From NCBI RefSeq assembly GCF_018446385.1, contig NC_056000.1, positions 79,804,688 to 79,868,687 on the forward strand: 64,000 bases of DNA, written 5' to 3'. The stretch comes from Zingiber officinale (Eukaryota > Streptophyta > Magnoliopsida > Zingiberales > Zingiberaceae). Under the pieces are notes generated by a model. The model was given only the letters and a program-made list of their open reading frames with translations. It was not told the origin of the DNA and made no database searches. Shown piece after piece: positions 38,905-50,867 of this stretch; positions within the stretch are counted from its first letter, which is position 1, and the number at the start of each line of letters is the position of its first letter. The translations under genes were made by a program, and so were the position numbers.

Positions 38905-41900
38905 CAATTAATTTATATTGTAGATAACATGGTATGTGGTGTCACATACAGAAGATCATGTTATCAATTCCTTATAAATTATAAATAGTAGCTCACGACT
39001 AAGGTGAAAAGGAACAAACCATTGGAATAATCTTAGTGTAATTTAGTATTAGTTTATCTTAGCTATATAATTGTACTAGTACACTCTGAGTGTATTGAGC
39101 TGGACCATTTAAGGTAAGTTCTTTTTATACTGACTGAATAAAAGAACAAGACTTTTGTTATTGTGGAAGTGTGTGCTCTTAATCCTGATATAATAACAAG
39201 CACATATACTCAATATTCATTTCTTTAATTTATCAAAGGGGCGATTTAGTTCGATAAATCAATAGGCCCGATAAGTTGGGAAATGATATTATTTATATGA
39301 TGTGTTGTTGATTATAAAATGAAATTGTGTCCTAGTAATCTAGGTTGATTATGTCCTCAAGAGGAGCTCATAAGCTTTGTCATGTAAACCCTGCAGGTGG
39401 ACTTAGTCCGACATGACGATGAAGTTGAGTGGTACTACTCTTGGAGCTAGATATTAATTAAGTGAGTTGTCAGTAACTCATTTAATTAGTGGACATTCTA
39501 TATCTTAAACACAGGGAGACTAACACACTCATGATAAGAAGGAGCCCATATAGTAATATTGGATTGGTGCGATAGTTCAATAATAACTTTTTAGTGGAAT
39601 GAGATATTATTGATGAACTCGAGTTGGGTGTTCAGGGCGAACATGGGAAGCTCAAGTTCATCGGAAGACCAAAATCAATTCCTCCTCTCGGTCCCTGTCG
39701 TAGCCTCTTATTTATAAAGTGTTATATCCACACATACCCATCTTCTTACCCACCTTAAGGTGGCCGCCCAAGCCTAACTTGGAGCCCAAGCTAGGGCCGG
39801 CCAAACCAAGGTGAGATGGTTTAAAGAGGTGGTCGTCCCTAGCTTGAACCCAAGCTTGGTGTGGCCGGCCACAATAAATTAAAAGGATTTTATTTTTTAA
39901 GATCTTTCTTATGTGAAAGCCATGGTTTTAAAAGAGAGTTTAAAATTTAAATATTTCCTTTTATAGTTTTCTACAAAAGATTAAGAGAAAGGTTTGATAT
40001 CTTTCCTTATTTGTAGTTAAAAAGAAGATTTTAATTTTTGATAAACTTTCTTTTTTTGTAACCATCCTCATGATTTTAAAAGAGAGTTTTAAAATTATAA
40101 ATATTTCCTATTATAGTTTTCTACAAAAGATTAAGAGAAAGATTTGATATCTTTCCTTATTTGTAGTTAAAAGGAAGATTTTAATTTTAGAGAAAATTTT
40201 TCTTTTTGTAAATCATCCACATGTTTTAATAGAGAGATTTTAATTTATAAAAGTTTTCTTTTATAACCAACCATGAAGGGAATCTTTTAAAGAGAAATTT
40301 TTATTTTAAAAATTTCCGGAAACAAATTAGAAAGTTTTAATTTTGTTTTAAACTTTCCTTGTATGGAGGATGTTGAGGTGGCCGGCCAAATAGAAACAAG
40401 AAAGGAAATTTTAATTAAATTTTCCTTTCATTGGCAAAGAGAATAAGGAAGGTTTTATTTAAATTTTCTTTATTTGTCAAGACCAAGGAATATAAAAGAG
40501 AGGGTAGAGGTGTCTCGCCTAAGAATAACCTATCATCTATTCCTCTCTCTTTTCTTCCTTGGTGTGGCCGACCCTCTTCCTTCCCTTCTCTTTTCTTATG
40601 GCCGAACCTCATCTTCTCTTGGAGTTCTTGTGGTGGTCGAATCTTGCTTGGAGAAGAAGGAGAGAAAGGAGGTTTTGTTTCTAGCATCCCTTGGAGCTTG
40701 GTGGTGGTGGCCGAACCTCATCTTCTCTTGGAGTTCTTGTGGTGGCCGAAACTTGCTTGGAGAAGAAGGAAGCTTGGGTGGATTCTCGTCTCGATAGATC
40801 GTCGCTCACACGACGTCCGAGATAAGAAGAGGAATACGATAATAGATCGTGAGGTTTATAAGCTATAAAAGGTATAACTAGTTATTAGTTTCCGCATCAT
40901 AACTAGTTCATCCTTTTATTTAGATCTTGAAATACCAAACACAAGAGGCTAATGAATTTAGGTAATCGAATTTATGTTTTTTCGATTTTGTGTTTCTTTT
41001 GTTTTTCGAATTTGTGATTCGATTGTTCTTTTTGGTTAAACCTAGGGTTACTATAAGGAAATTAAATATTAAATTTCGTTGAAAGGCTTTGTCTAGGAAG
41101 TGGTGAATGCTCCCATACCCAAGAAGGCCTAGTGCCTCGCCATGTTTAACCTGGAAGCTAATATCTGAAATTAATATTTAATTAAATTTGTAACATGGGT
41201 AGATTTGGATCAATAATGTTAAGCATCGTTTGCGATCCAAGTCTAAACATGTAACACCCCACCCTCCTCACTACTGGTCTGTAAGGGCGGAGCGCTACTG
41301 GACTACTAACTTTACTTAATCAGAGTTATTCATGTTAGGACCTTCGGATGGCTAGAGAGGGGGGTGTGAATAGCCTCCACTCAAAACTCAATCAATTTCC
41401 TCACAAAACTTTGTTAGCACAGCGGAAATAAACAAAACAAAAACTGATGCAAGGAAAGAAAAACCAAACCACAGCTTACACAAGTATATACGAGGTTTGA
41501 GGATAACTTGCCCCTACTCCTCGGCGTGTCCGTAAGGTGGACGATCCCTTGATCTTTCGGTAGATCACACCCCGGACAAATTCCGGCTAAGTATTTCTCC
41601 TTCTCGGTGGAGTAACCTCTCCACAAAAGTCACAGAATAGATTTGAAAATAAAGCACAATGACTTACAGAGTTCAGTGGCTAAAGGATTGAGCAAATGAA
41701 CTTACAACCACGAAGCGAAATGTAAAAGACAGAAGGAAGCTTCAGCCAAGAGCTCAACAACACAGCCTCTTGCTTGAGCGATAGAGAGTTTTTCCAGAAC
41801 CTTAGCAAACCTCTCTTCTTCCTTCTTCTTATTCTGCTTTCTCACTGTCCCGAATCACTGTCACCTGTGTCGAATCGCTGCGACCAACTCAGGTGTCGCC

Positions 41901-42236
41901 AATCACTCTTCCTCCTAATCTGGTTCTCTGAACTCACACCAATACCATCCATGGTCTTCACTGGTGTCTCTGAGCTCGAACCAATGAGCAAGAGTCAAGC
42001 TGTAGCCACTGATCGTCGCCAGTGAACGTTGATGCTCCAAATGCACCATTCGCAGCGGAACACAGCAGAAAGATCACTTGATCTTATTCTTCTGATGGAG
42101 CTTAATTTGAAATCAACCATTGGCACGACACCTGCAACCTGTAACTTAAAAATCTCACAGCAGATGATTTGATCAGGTGAATCAGAAGTGAATCAGAAAT
42201 ATCAGAGAAGCAGCAGAAACAAACGACATTGTTGTG

Positions 42237-42571
42237 GATCGGTCAACAGACCGATCCATAACCTTCCAGACCGATCAGGACACACCTTGATCGGTCTGGG
42301 TTGATGCTGATCGGTCTGTGGACCGATCAGCCTATGGGTGGATCGGTCCACAGACCGATCCCTCCTTATCGCTTTGAGTTCCAGCGCATCCCATCGCTCC
42401 CTTCTGATCGGTCTGTAGACCGATCGATAACCCACAGAATGCTTCTGTGTGGTTACTGATCGGTCACGAGATCGATCAGATAATCCACAGATTGCTTCTG
42501 TGTGGTTACTGATCGGTCACGAGACCGATCAGTTCACTTAAGGTATCACTGGATCGGTCTGTCGACCGATC
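42237..42571. repeat. Palindrome array in the E 3' LTR
   Basis: About seven hairpin-forming units of the form gatcggtc-4 nt-gaccgatc (e.g. 42237, 42341, 42406, 42510, 42552), irregularly spaced by 30-50 bp. Centres vary while arms are conserved. Confidence 0.9.
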
Positions 42572-42619
42572 CAATGTCCCTGTGTTAGTTTTAGAGCCTC
42601 CCAGCCCTAAACCCTAACG

Positions 42620-42940
42620 TCTTCCTGGTCCAGAGAACGAGCTATCAAGCCCTCTCCGACTTAGTCCGGAGAACGAGCCGCGAGCCCTCTCTGACTTCGT
42701 CCGGTCCAGAGAATGAGCTACCGAGCCCTCTCTGACCTAGTCCGGAGAACGAGCTGCCGAGCCCTCTCCGACTTCGTCCGGTCTAGAGAACGAGCTACCG
42801 AGCCCTTTCTGACCTAGTCCGGAGAACGAGCTGCCGAGCCCTCTTCGACTTCGTGTGGTCCAGAGAACGAGCTACCGAGCCCTCTCTGACCTAGTCCGGA
42901 GAACGAGCTGCCGAGCCCTCTCCGACTTCGTGTGCCAAAT
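42620..42940. repeat. Tandem array of a roughly 73-bp unit in the E LTR
   Basis: Repeated units built on gagaacgagctaccgagccc, tctctgacctagtccg, gagaacgagctgccgagccc and tctccgacttcgt. About four units here; the matching array in the other LTR is at 52205-52510. Confidence 0.88.
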
Positions 42941-43070
42941 ATCCGTACTTGGACTTTCCTCTCCACATGATCAACCTTGATCATTAATCAATCTGAGTCT
43001 AATTAAAATTTGATACAAACTTAAATCAGTGTCAACATCAAAACAACAGCCAGGTCAGACTGTATCAACA

Positions 43071-43092
43071 ATCTCCCCCTTTTTGTTGTTTG
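43071..43092 (-). other. Polypurine tract of element E
   Basis: On the minus strand AACAAAAAGGGGGAGAT lies directly before the 3' LTR, as needed for plus-strand priming. Confidence 0.85.
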
Positions 43093-43542
43093 ACAACACG
43101 ATTTAAGTTTAGATCAGAAGTGTTCATTTAGATCAGAAGTGTTCATATTTCAATTTTAGGGGAATCAAGATCCTCCCCCTAAAGTCAAACCTCCATTTAT
43201 TTCTAAACTTAGTTATTCTCTCCCCCTTGTCAAACACCGAAAAGGTGCGAATTAGGTAAGACAACGTTAACGGACTCCCCCTTAACCCATACTGTCTTTT
43301 TCTTAATCCACCGAAAATGCCCTCTAAGTGTATTAGAAGACAGTAATAAAGAGATAAGAGACATACAAGACATGGCATATGAACAACAAATTAATAGCCA
43401 ATAGGAAGTGAAACATAAAGAAAAACAAGAAAATGAACAACATAAATAGATGAAATCAGCAAGTATCCAGGTCAGACATAAATATCTAACAAACAACATC
43501 CAAAGCATAGACAGTCAAAATGACATCATAGAACAATGTATA

Positions 43543-44973
43543 TCAATCAGCCTCCTCATCATGAGGAGCATCAGCATCATCAATGGAAGGAGTGGGTCCC
43601 TGAGGTGGCATGCCGCTGCTCGAAGATGGATAGCCCGGGAAATCCTGCGGAGGTGGGTATCTGGCCATCCATCCCATAATCGCCTGATGTGTCACCAACT
43701 GCTGACTGCGTAACTCATCATAGCGCTGGTCAATCCGGACGCGCAGCTCGTGGAGCTCAGCAACCAGCAGCTCATCGTGCCGATCAAAACGACTCTCCAG
43801 CTCGGCGATCTGCCAGCGCAGATCAGGATCTGCCTCTCCATCGTCAGCAGCAGCAGCAGGAGGAGCAGCAACAGGAGCAGCCGCAACCTGTCGTGGAGGT
43901 TCCCGTGGTAACTCACCTAGAGCTCTCCCATCCTTCCACCGAACATCCCCATTTTGACCTATGATGCCAGACTTGGAAAATGCCCGCTTCCCAAGTCTGC
44001 AGTCCTTCCTGACCATCTTGACTATTCTACCCTTAGAGACATCAATCTGAAGGGTCTCGAGCCAATCTGTAATTATATGCCCATAAGACATATAAACAGT
44101 GAAGCTGTTTGACTCACTATAGGAGATGATCGAAGAGTAGATGCTAGACATGATGTCAAAGTCGAGACGCCGACGCAATCCATAAAGCATCAGGCAATGA
44201 TATGGTCGGATCTCAGACAATGGTTTAGATGTGATAGGCAGAAGGCAGTTCGTGACAATTTTAAAAAGAATGTAATCTTGAGGAGATAATCTCAAGGCTG
44301 TAAAAGTAGGAAAATCAACATCTAATTCATCTAGCCCACCCGGTCTAGGATGTCTGAAGAAATACTCATAAATAGAGTCAGGTGATACATCAAAGGGCTC
44401 AGGTAAGGGGTCGGGTAAGTCTGGATATATAGAAAAGACATTTCCGGAACACCTCCGCAACCTAGATAGTCAAAGAAAGCTGAGAAACTGAAATCAAGAG
44501 TCCGCTTAGCAACTCTTGTTTTATAACTTACATCATTAGTTTGATGAAGATTGTTATAAAATTCAGATACTAAGTCGTAATTGATATCTCGTTCTAAATA
44601 GACAAGTGTATCAAGTTTGTAGTAGGCAATGATTTCTGACACAGTTGGACAAAATTCGTCCATGAATTTTCGATCCACAGACCTACAAGGGAGTAATTTA
44701 AAGGTTCTTTGTCTAAAGGCTTCCTCAAAATTGTGGTTTGGGAATCTCCTGGAGACAGATGGTTGAGGTCGAGAGGGAGCCTTAGACTTCGACTTCTCAG
44801 GTGACTTAGACTTAGAGGTTCCTTCACCCACTTGTTTCTTTCTAAGGATTAACAAAGTGATATAATGGGACAAGTAAGTGAGCACCGGAGCCACCCGAAA
44901 CAAAAACCATATCTGTGAGAAATGAGACCGAAATGCCAAGTTCTAGAGAAGTAAGGAGTTACCTTGGTGCCAT
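43543..44973 (-). pseudogene. Third ORF of element E (env-like position), with apparent intron and a frameshift
   Basis: Lies between pol and the 3' LTR, where SIRE-type elements carry an extra ORF. The natural start seems to be an 11-nt exon at 44963-44973 (ATG), a 121-bp GT-AG intron at 44842-44962, then a Ser/Lys/Pro-rich segment from 44841. A frame change occurs near 44450-44465 between two long open stretches. The second runs to 43543 and contains RPYHCLMLYGLRRRL, an Ala/Pro-rich linker and a C-terminal coiled coil (about residues IAELESRFDRHDELLVAELH). The fold resembles plant transposon-associated ORFs of unknown function (recalled). No signal peptide or clear transmembrane anchor was seen, so env function is not supported. 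Confidence 0.7.
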
Positions 44974-46080
44974 TGAAGTTTTGGCTAGAGCTTTGGCTAG
45001 GGTTGCGGCGTGCAAAGAGAAGAGAAGAGGTGAGGTGTAGGGAAGAGTCGGCTAGGGCTTCCGCGTGAAGAGGGAAAAGAAAGGATCGGGAAATTTTAAG
45101 GGAGATGATGAGTGTACAGATGATGAAATGATCGGACGGCTGTCCGATCAGGAGGTATCAGGAGCCTCCTGATCGGTCCATGGACCGATCCAGGAACACC
45201 CTGATCGGTCCGTAGACCGATCAGGAGACGATCAGTAGTCGCTGATCGGTCCCTGGACCGATCAGGGAACCTTTTGATCGGTCTGTAGACCGATCAGAAG
45301 GCGATCAGTAGCCCTCTGCGTACCAGATTGACCTGATCGGTCCCCGGACCGATCAGATTACACACAGAAGGGTGGAGAGATCGGTCTGTAGACCGATCAG
45401 TGTCTGATACTTAAATTTTTCCAGTAATTTCAGTAACTGAAATTCGTAGAGATGTTCGATAATTCGTAGAAGTGTCTCCAGGAAAACTTCCAAGTTCAGT
45501 ACCTAGAACCTGGAGGATCTACAAGTATAACTATTTCCTAAAAATTATGGTCTGAAATTGTTTATAGCCCGAAAATTTCAGACATTTAGAAAACAGGCAA
45601 CTTAAGGCCTGAAAACTGAGATTTTCGACCTTGTTATGTTCAGTTTCAAGTTTATCAAAATATAACCAACTTGCTATCATTCTCTCAAGGACTTGTCCTA
45701 GTTTCAATCAAAATCATGAAAAGTATCATTCAAATGTATCAAACAGTCCATCGACCAAAGTTACATTATTTCTAGATAAAGGTCCAACCAAGTTTCCTTG
45801 GTTGGAATATATGAGTAAGATCTAGGAACCAAATACACATGAATTATGTAATGGTCTTCCCCATACTTAATTTATGTCTCTTCAACCTAATTATTCAAGG
45901 GATGCATGATACATTTTGAATAATTCGGCTGATCCTAGTATCTCACCCCATTTCTAGCAAACAAAAATCATTTGTTAATCCTATAGTTTGTGTGAGATGT
46001 CCCCAAGTTGCCCAAATTGATTTCCCAATTTCTCTTGGTGTTTTAATTGTCCTTATTGATCATAATGGGGTCCTAATTGC
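44974..46080 (-). other. Spacer between pol and the third ORF of element E
   Basis: 1.1 kb without a coding domain. It reads like an independent 5' leader near 44974-45060 (C/T-rich, gccctagcc repeated). It holds a palindrome array at 45170-45400. Confidence 0.6.
45170..45400. repeat. Second palindrome array of element E, upstream of its third ORF
   Basis: Six units of gatcggtc-4 nt-gaccgatc (about 45173, 45202, 45243, 45274, 45335, 45380), the same arms as in the LTR array, at 30-60 bp spacing. Confidence 0.9.
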
Positions 46081-49000
46081 CTATTGAGCCAAACATATTC
46101 CCAATTCTCTCCTCAAATGACTAAATTCATTTTCCGGAAGAGGTTTGGTAAAGATATCGGCTAGGTTTGACTTTGACTCAACATATGTGAGTGCAATGTC
46201 TCCCCTAGCTACGTGATCTCTAATGAAGTGATGGCGCACTTCAATATGTTTGGTCCTTGAATGATGGACTGAATTTTTTGTTAGGTTTATTGTGCTGATG
46301 TTGTCACACAACACTTGCACTCCCTTATATGAAAGTCCATAATCTTCTAGAGTGTGGATCATCCACAACAATTGTGACACACTCTCTCCCATGACAATGT
46401 ATTCAGCCTCGGTCGTGGAGAGAGCAACACAATGTTGCTTCCGACTTGACCAACTAACCAATGATGATCCTAAAAATTGGCAACCCCCACTTGTGCTTTT
46501 CCGATCCAATTTGCACCCAGCATAATCGGAGTCGGTATAACCTATCAAGTCAAAAGACTCCGTACGAGGGTACCATAGACCTACTCTAATTGTGCCCTTA
46601 AGGTATCTCAGAATTCTCTTAACTGCAATTAAATGAGATTCCTTGGCACAGACTTGATATCTAGCGCACATGCCCACAGCAAAAAGTATGTCTGGTCGAC
46701 TAGCTGTGAGATATAGAAGACTACCGATCATGCTTCTATATTGCGTTAGATCAACTGGTTTTCCATTCTCATCATTGTCAAGGCGAGTGTTTGTTGTCAT
46801 TGGAGTGGATACCTCCTTAGAGTCACTCATTTTGAATTTCTTGAGTATCTCTTGAGTGTATTTTGTTTGATGGACATAAATGCCATCTCGAGTTTGTTTG
46901 ATTTCAAGTCCAAGGAAGAATGTCAATTCTCCCACCAGACTCATCTCAAACTCACTTTCCATGTGAGTGATAAATTCATTCAAATAGCCCTTGTTATTTG
47001 AGCCACAAATTATGTCATCGACATACACCTGGGCTACAAATATGTTTTCACCATCTCTACGCAAAAATAGTGTTGGGTCTATTTGACCTCTTGCAAAACC
47101 CTTTTCTAATAAGTAAGTTGACAACCTTTCGTACCATGCTCGAGGTGCTTGTTTAAGCCCATAAAGAGCTTTCTTGAGCTTGTACACGTGGTTTGGAGCT
47201 TCGGTATTCACAAACCCCGGTGGTTGTTCAACATAGACCTCTTCTTTAATGAAACTATTTAAGAAGGCTGATTTAACGTCCATTTGATAGAGCTTGAAGC
47301 CTCTATGTGCAGCAAAAGCTAGCATTAAACGAATGGACTCTAATCGAGCCACGGGAGCATAAGTCTCATCATAATCGAGGCCTTCGACTTGACTATAGCC
47401 CTTGCCTACAAGTCTTGCCTTGTTTCTTACTACTTCTCCCTTTTGGTTTAACTTATTTTTGAAGACCCATTTGGTTCCAATAATGGTGGTCTTCTTAGGT
47501 CTAGGAACTAAGTCTCACACTTGGCTCCTTTCAAATTGACCTAACTCATCTTGCATAGCTATGATCCAATCAGGATCGTGCAATGCCTCATCAACTAATT
47601 TTGGTTTAATTTCTGAGATCAAAGCGATCTCATTAGACTCATTTCTGAAGAATGATCTAGTCCTAACCCCTTGTTGAATGTCTCCCACAATCTGGTCTTG
47701 GGGATGACTAGAGGCTATCCTAGATTGCCTTGGTGTTGACGGTGCCTCATGAGTGATCTCACTAGACATAGGCAGGGACTTAGTATCAGGTAAAGGATCA
47801 GACTGAGCCCTCTCTTACCTTTGCTCATCGTCATCGGAGTCAACTTCGACTCTTTCTATGTTTTGATCATTTAAACTTAGATTTCTAAGTTCAAATTGAA
47901 TTTCTCCTACATCCTTTGATTGATCATTCGATTTAGGGATTTCTTCAAATGCTACATCCGAGGACTCTTCAATCAACTTAGTCCTAATGTTGTAGACTCG
48001 ATAGACTTTGCTGGTTAGAGAGTACCCGACTAGTATCCCTTCGTCAGCCTTAGCCGTGAACTTTCCAAGATGATCCTTGGTGTTCAAGATAAACACCTTA
48101 CAACCAAACACCCTAAGATGTTTAATTGTAGGGGGTTTCCCAAACCAAAGTTCATGGGGAGTCTTTCCTAAAAACCTATGTATCAAGACTCGGTTTTGCA
48201 CATAGCAAGCGGTATTTACCGCTTCAGCCCATAAGTAGCTCGGTAATGAGTACTCATTGAGCATGCTTTGTGCAGCCTCTTGCAAGACTTGGTTCTTTCT
48301 CTCCACAACCCCATTTTGTTGTGGGGTCCTTGGAGTAGAGAACTGATGCCTATATCCTTTTTCTTGACAAAATTCTAAAAATCTATGGTTTTGAAATTCT
48401 CCACCATGATCACTTCTAATTGTTTTAATTGTTGTCGATTTTTCATTTTCAGTTCTTCTACAAAAAGAAACAAAAACATCTATGGTTTGATCCTTATTTT
48501 TCAAAAAGAAGGTCCATGTATATCTAGTAAAATCATCAATGATCACTAAACAGTATCTACTCCCATTCAATGAAATAACATTACTGCAATCAAACAAATC
48601 CATATACAATAAATCTAAAGCAGTAGATGTACTTACAGTGCTTTTACCTTTATGAGCCGCTTTTGTTTGCTTACCCTTTTGACATGCATCACATAGTTTT
48701 GTCTTTTGATACTTGATGCTTGGTAAGTCTCGCACTAATCCTTTGTTGGCCAGCTTTCGAATATTCTTCATGTTTACGTGGGCCAACCTTCTATGCCACA
48801 GCCATGATTCTTCTTCTTTTGACATGAAACACTTAGCAGAGGCATTAGTAGCACTTTTAAAGGATACTTGGTAAATGTTATCTACCCTTGTGCCTACTAG
48901 TATCGTGTCAAGTGTGTCAATGTGTTTGACCAGACATTGACTTGAATGAAACTTAATTGTGTAACCTGTATCACACAATTGGCTGACACTTAGGAGATTA

Positions 49001-50811
49001 AAGGTCATCCCCTTGACTAGAAGGACATTTTTGATTTGGAGACATTCGGATATTTGAATATCTCCAACTCCTATAACCTTAAGACTAGCATTATTACCAA
49101 AGGACACATTACCTCTATTTTTGTTTTGAAGGGTAGTAAAGAGTGACTTGTCCCCGGTCATGTGCTTGGAGCATCCACTATCAACAAACCAAGTTGATAG
49201 ATGCTCCCCCTTGACAAATGCCTACAAGACACGAAAGATAGATGTTTTAGGTACCCAAATCTTGGGACCTAATGCATCTACAATGAAAGACCTAGGAACC
49301 CATGCCTTGGTCACACCCTTCCTAGTCTCATGAACCCTAGAAGCATGTGATCTATGAAATTGGGTTCTAGACACTAAGGAAATGAAACTAGACTCCTTAG
49401 GTTGATATCCTAATCCAGCCTTGTTGTAGACCGCCCTTTGGGCATTTAGAATCATATCTAAGGTCTTAGAGCTAGTTGAGAATTTCTCAAGCATTTTCTT
49501 GAGTTTCTCAACTTCACTCTTTAAGGCTTTGTTTTCATCCTCAAGAAGCTCTTGATGAAGGTCATCAACCTCATCTTCCCTAAGAGTCTTCAAGTGTTCT
49601 ACTTCTTCTTTTAATAATTTGATTTCAGTTTTTGATTTCTTAAGCAAAGTTGATAAATGTGCAATAGTTTTATAGCATTTTTCTAAATGTGGAGAAGTTA
49701 CCTCTTCATCATCCGAAGATGATCAAGCCGTGGTTGATGTATCACTTCCGGAGTCCGATTCCTCCCTTGCCATGAGCGCTAATTGACGAGTGCTTTTCTC
49801 CTTCTCTTCCTCCGATGAGCTTGAGGAGGATTCATCCCAAGAAGCTTTGAGAGCCTTCTTCTTCTTGGTCCTTTCTTCCTTCTTCTTGAGTTTTGGACAC
49901 TCGCTCCGATAGTGTCCTTTCTTGCTACACTCATAACACGTAACGTTAGTCTTATCAATATTTTGATCAATAGACTTACCTTTCCCTTTGTATCTCCGGC
50001 TCCTTCTCATGATTCTTCTCACGAAGTTGGCCATCTCGCTTGATGATGATCCATCTTCATCATCGGACTCGGAGGAGGATGAGGATGTAGGAATTTCTTT
50101 CTCCTTCTTCTTTTCTTTCTTCCTTCTTCCATCCTTGCTCTTTTCTCCTGCAACTAAGGCAATACCTTTCTCTTTTTGACCCTTGTTAGCAAATTCATGA
50201 AGTTCCATTTCACAAAAGAATTCATCTAACTTAACAATTGAAAGATCCTTGGAGACCTTGTAGGCATCTACCATAGATGACCACAAGACATTCCTCGGAA
50301 AGGCTTTGAGAGCGTACCTTACGAGATCACGATTTTCTACGCGTTCATCTACAGAATGAAGACCGTTGATGATCTCTTTGAACCTTCCGTGTAGTTCACT
50401 TACCGTTTCGCTCTCCTTCATGGTGAGATTTTGTAGTTGGTTTAGGAACAAGTCTCTCTTAGCGATCCGAGAGTCTCGGGTTCCTTCTTGGAGCTCGATG
50501 AGCTTGTTCCACAAATCCTTTGCACTCACAAATGGACCTACCTTGACAAGTTGATCTTTGGCTATCCCACATTGTAGGGTGGCCACTGCCTTGGCATCGG
50601 CTTGTCCTTTGCGAGTTTGCTCTGCGGACCACCTTGACGACTCTAGTTCCTTACCTTCTTCGTCCTTCGGAGGTGTGAACCCTTCCTTGACCGAGAACCA
50701 CATGGAGATGTCGGTCTTGAGATAATACTCCATACGGCTCTTCCAATATTGGAAGTCCGCTCCGTCGAAGTAGGGTGGACGATTGGTACTAAAGCCTTCC
50801 TTCATAGCCAT
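46081..50811 (-). pseudogene. Element E gag-pol polyprotein with four in-frame stop codons
   Basis: One continuous frame of 1577 codons, interrupted by stops at 49723-49725 (TGA), 49222-49224 (TAG), 47815-47817 (TAA) and 47515-47517 (TGA). Domains in order: gag with CYECSKKGHYRSEC zinc knuckle (near 49910-49950), coiled coil 49450-49640, protease WFVDSGCSKHMTG (about 49150-49190), integrase with HHCC finger (LWHRRLAHVN.., CDACQKGK) and DDE residues (IDDFTRYTW, RSDHGGEF, QQNGVVERK), reverse transcriptase (KLYQMDVKSAFLN, YVDDIICG) and RNase H (GYTDSDYAG, TTEAEY). No frameshift was seen, so decay is by point nonsense only. Start is the ATG at 50811, about 57 nt after the 5' LTR. Confidence 0.95.
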
Positions 50812-50849
50812 CTTCTTGCTCTTTAGGGTGTTAATCCGGATGAAGAGCG

Positions 50850-50865
50850 CCTTGCTCTGATACCA
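50850..50865 (-). other. Primer-binding site of element E
   Basis: TGGTATCAGAGCAAGG two bases inside the 5' LTR, complementary to the 3' end of initiator methionine tRNA as in most plant copia elements. Confidence 0.92.
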
Positions 50866-50867
50866 CT

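Larger units (their letters stand above)
41333..43070 (-). repeat. Element E 3' LTR
   Basis: 1738 bp, TGTTAGGACC to GTATCAACA. It has about seven gatcggtcNNNNgaccgatc palindromes (42237-42571) and a tandem array at 42620-42940. Confidence 0.96.

Noticed and set aside
42237..42571. Regular palindromic repeats that could suggest a CRISPR array
   Set aside because: Spacing is irregular, spacers are themselves repeated between LTRs, and the array lies in a plant retrotransposon LTR without cas genes.
43543..44973. Third ORF of element E as a viral-type envelope gene
   Set aside because: No signal peptide, convincing membrane anchor or fusion-like segment; position alone does not support the function.
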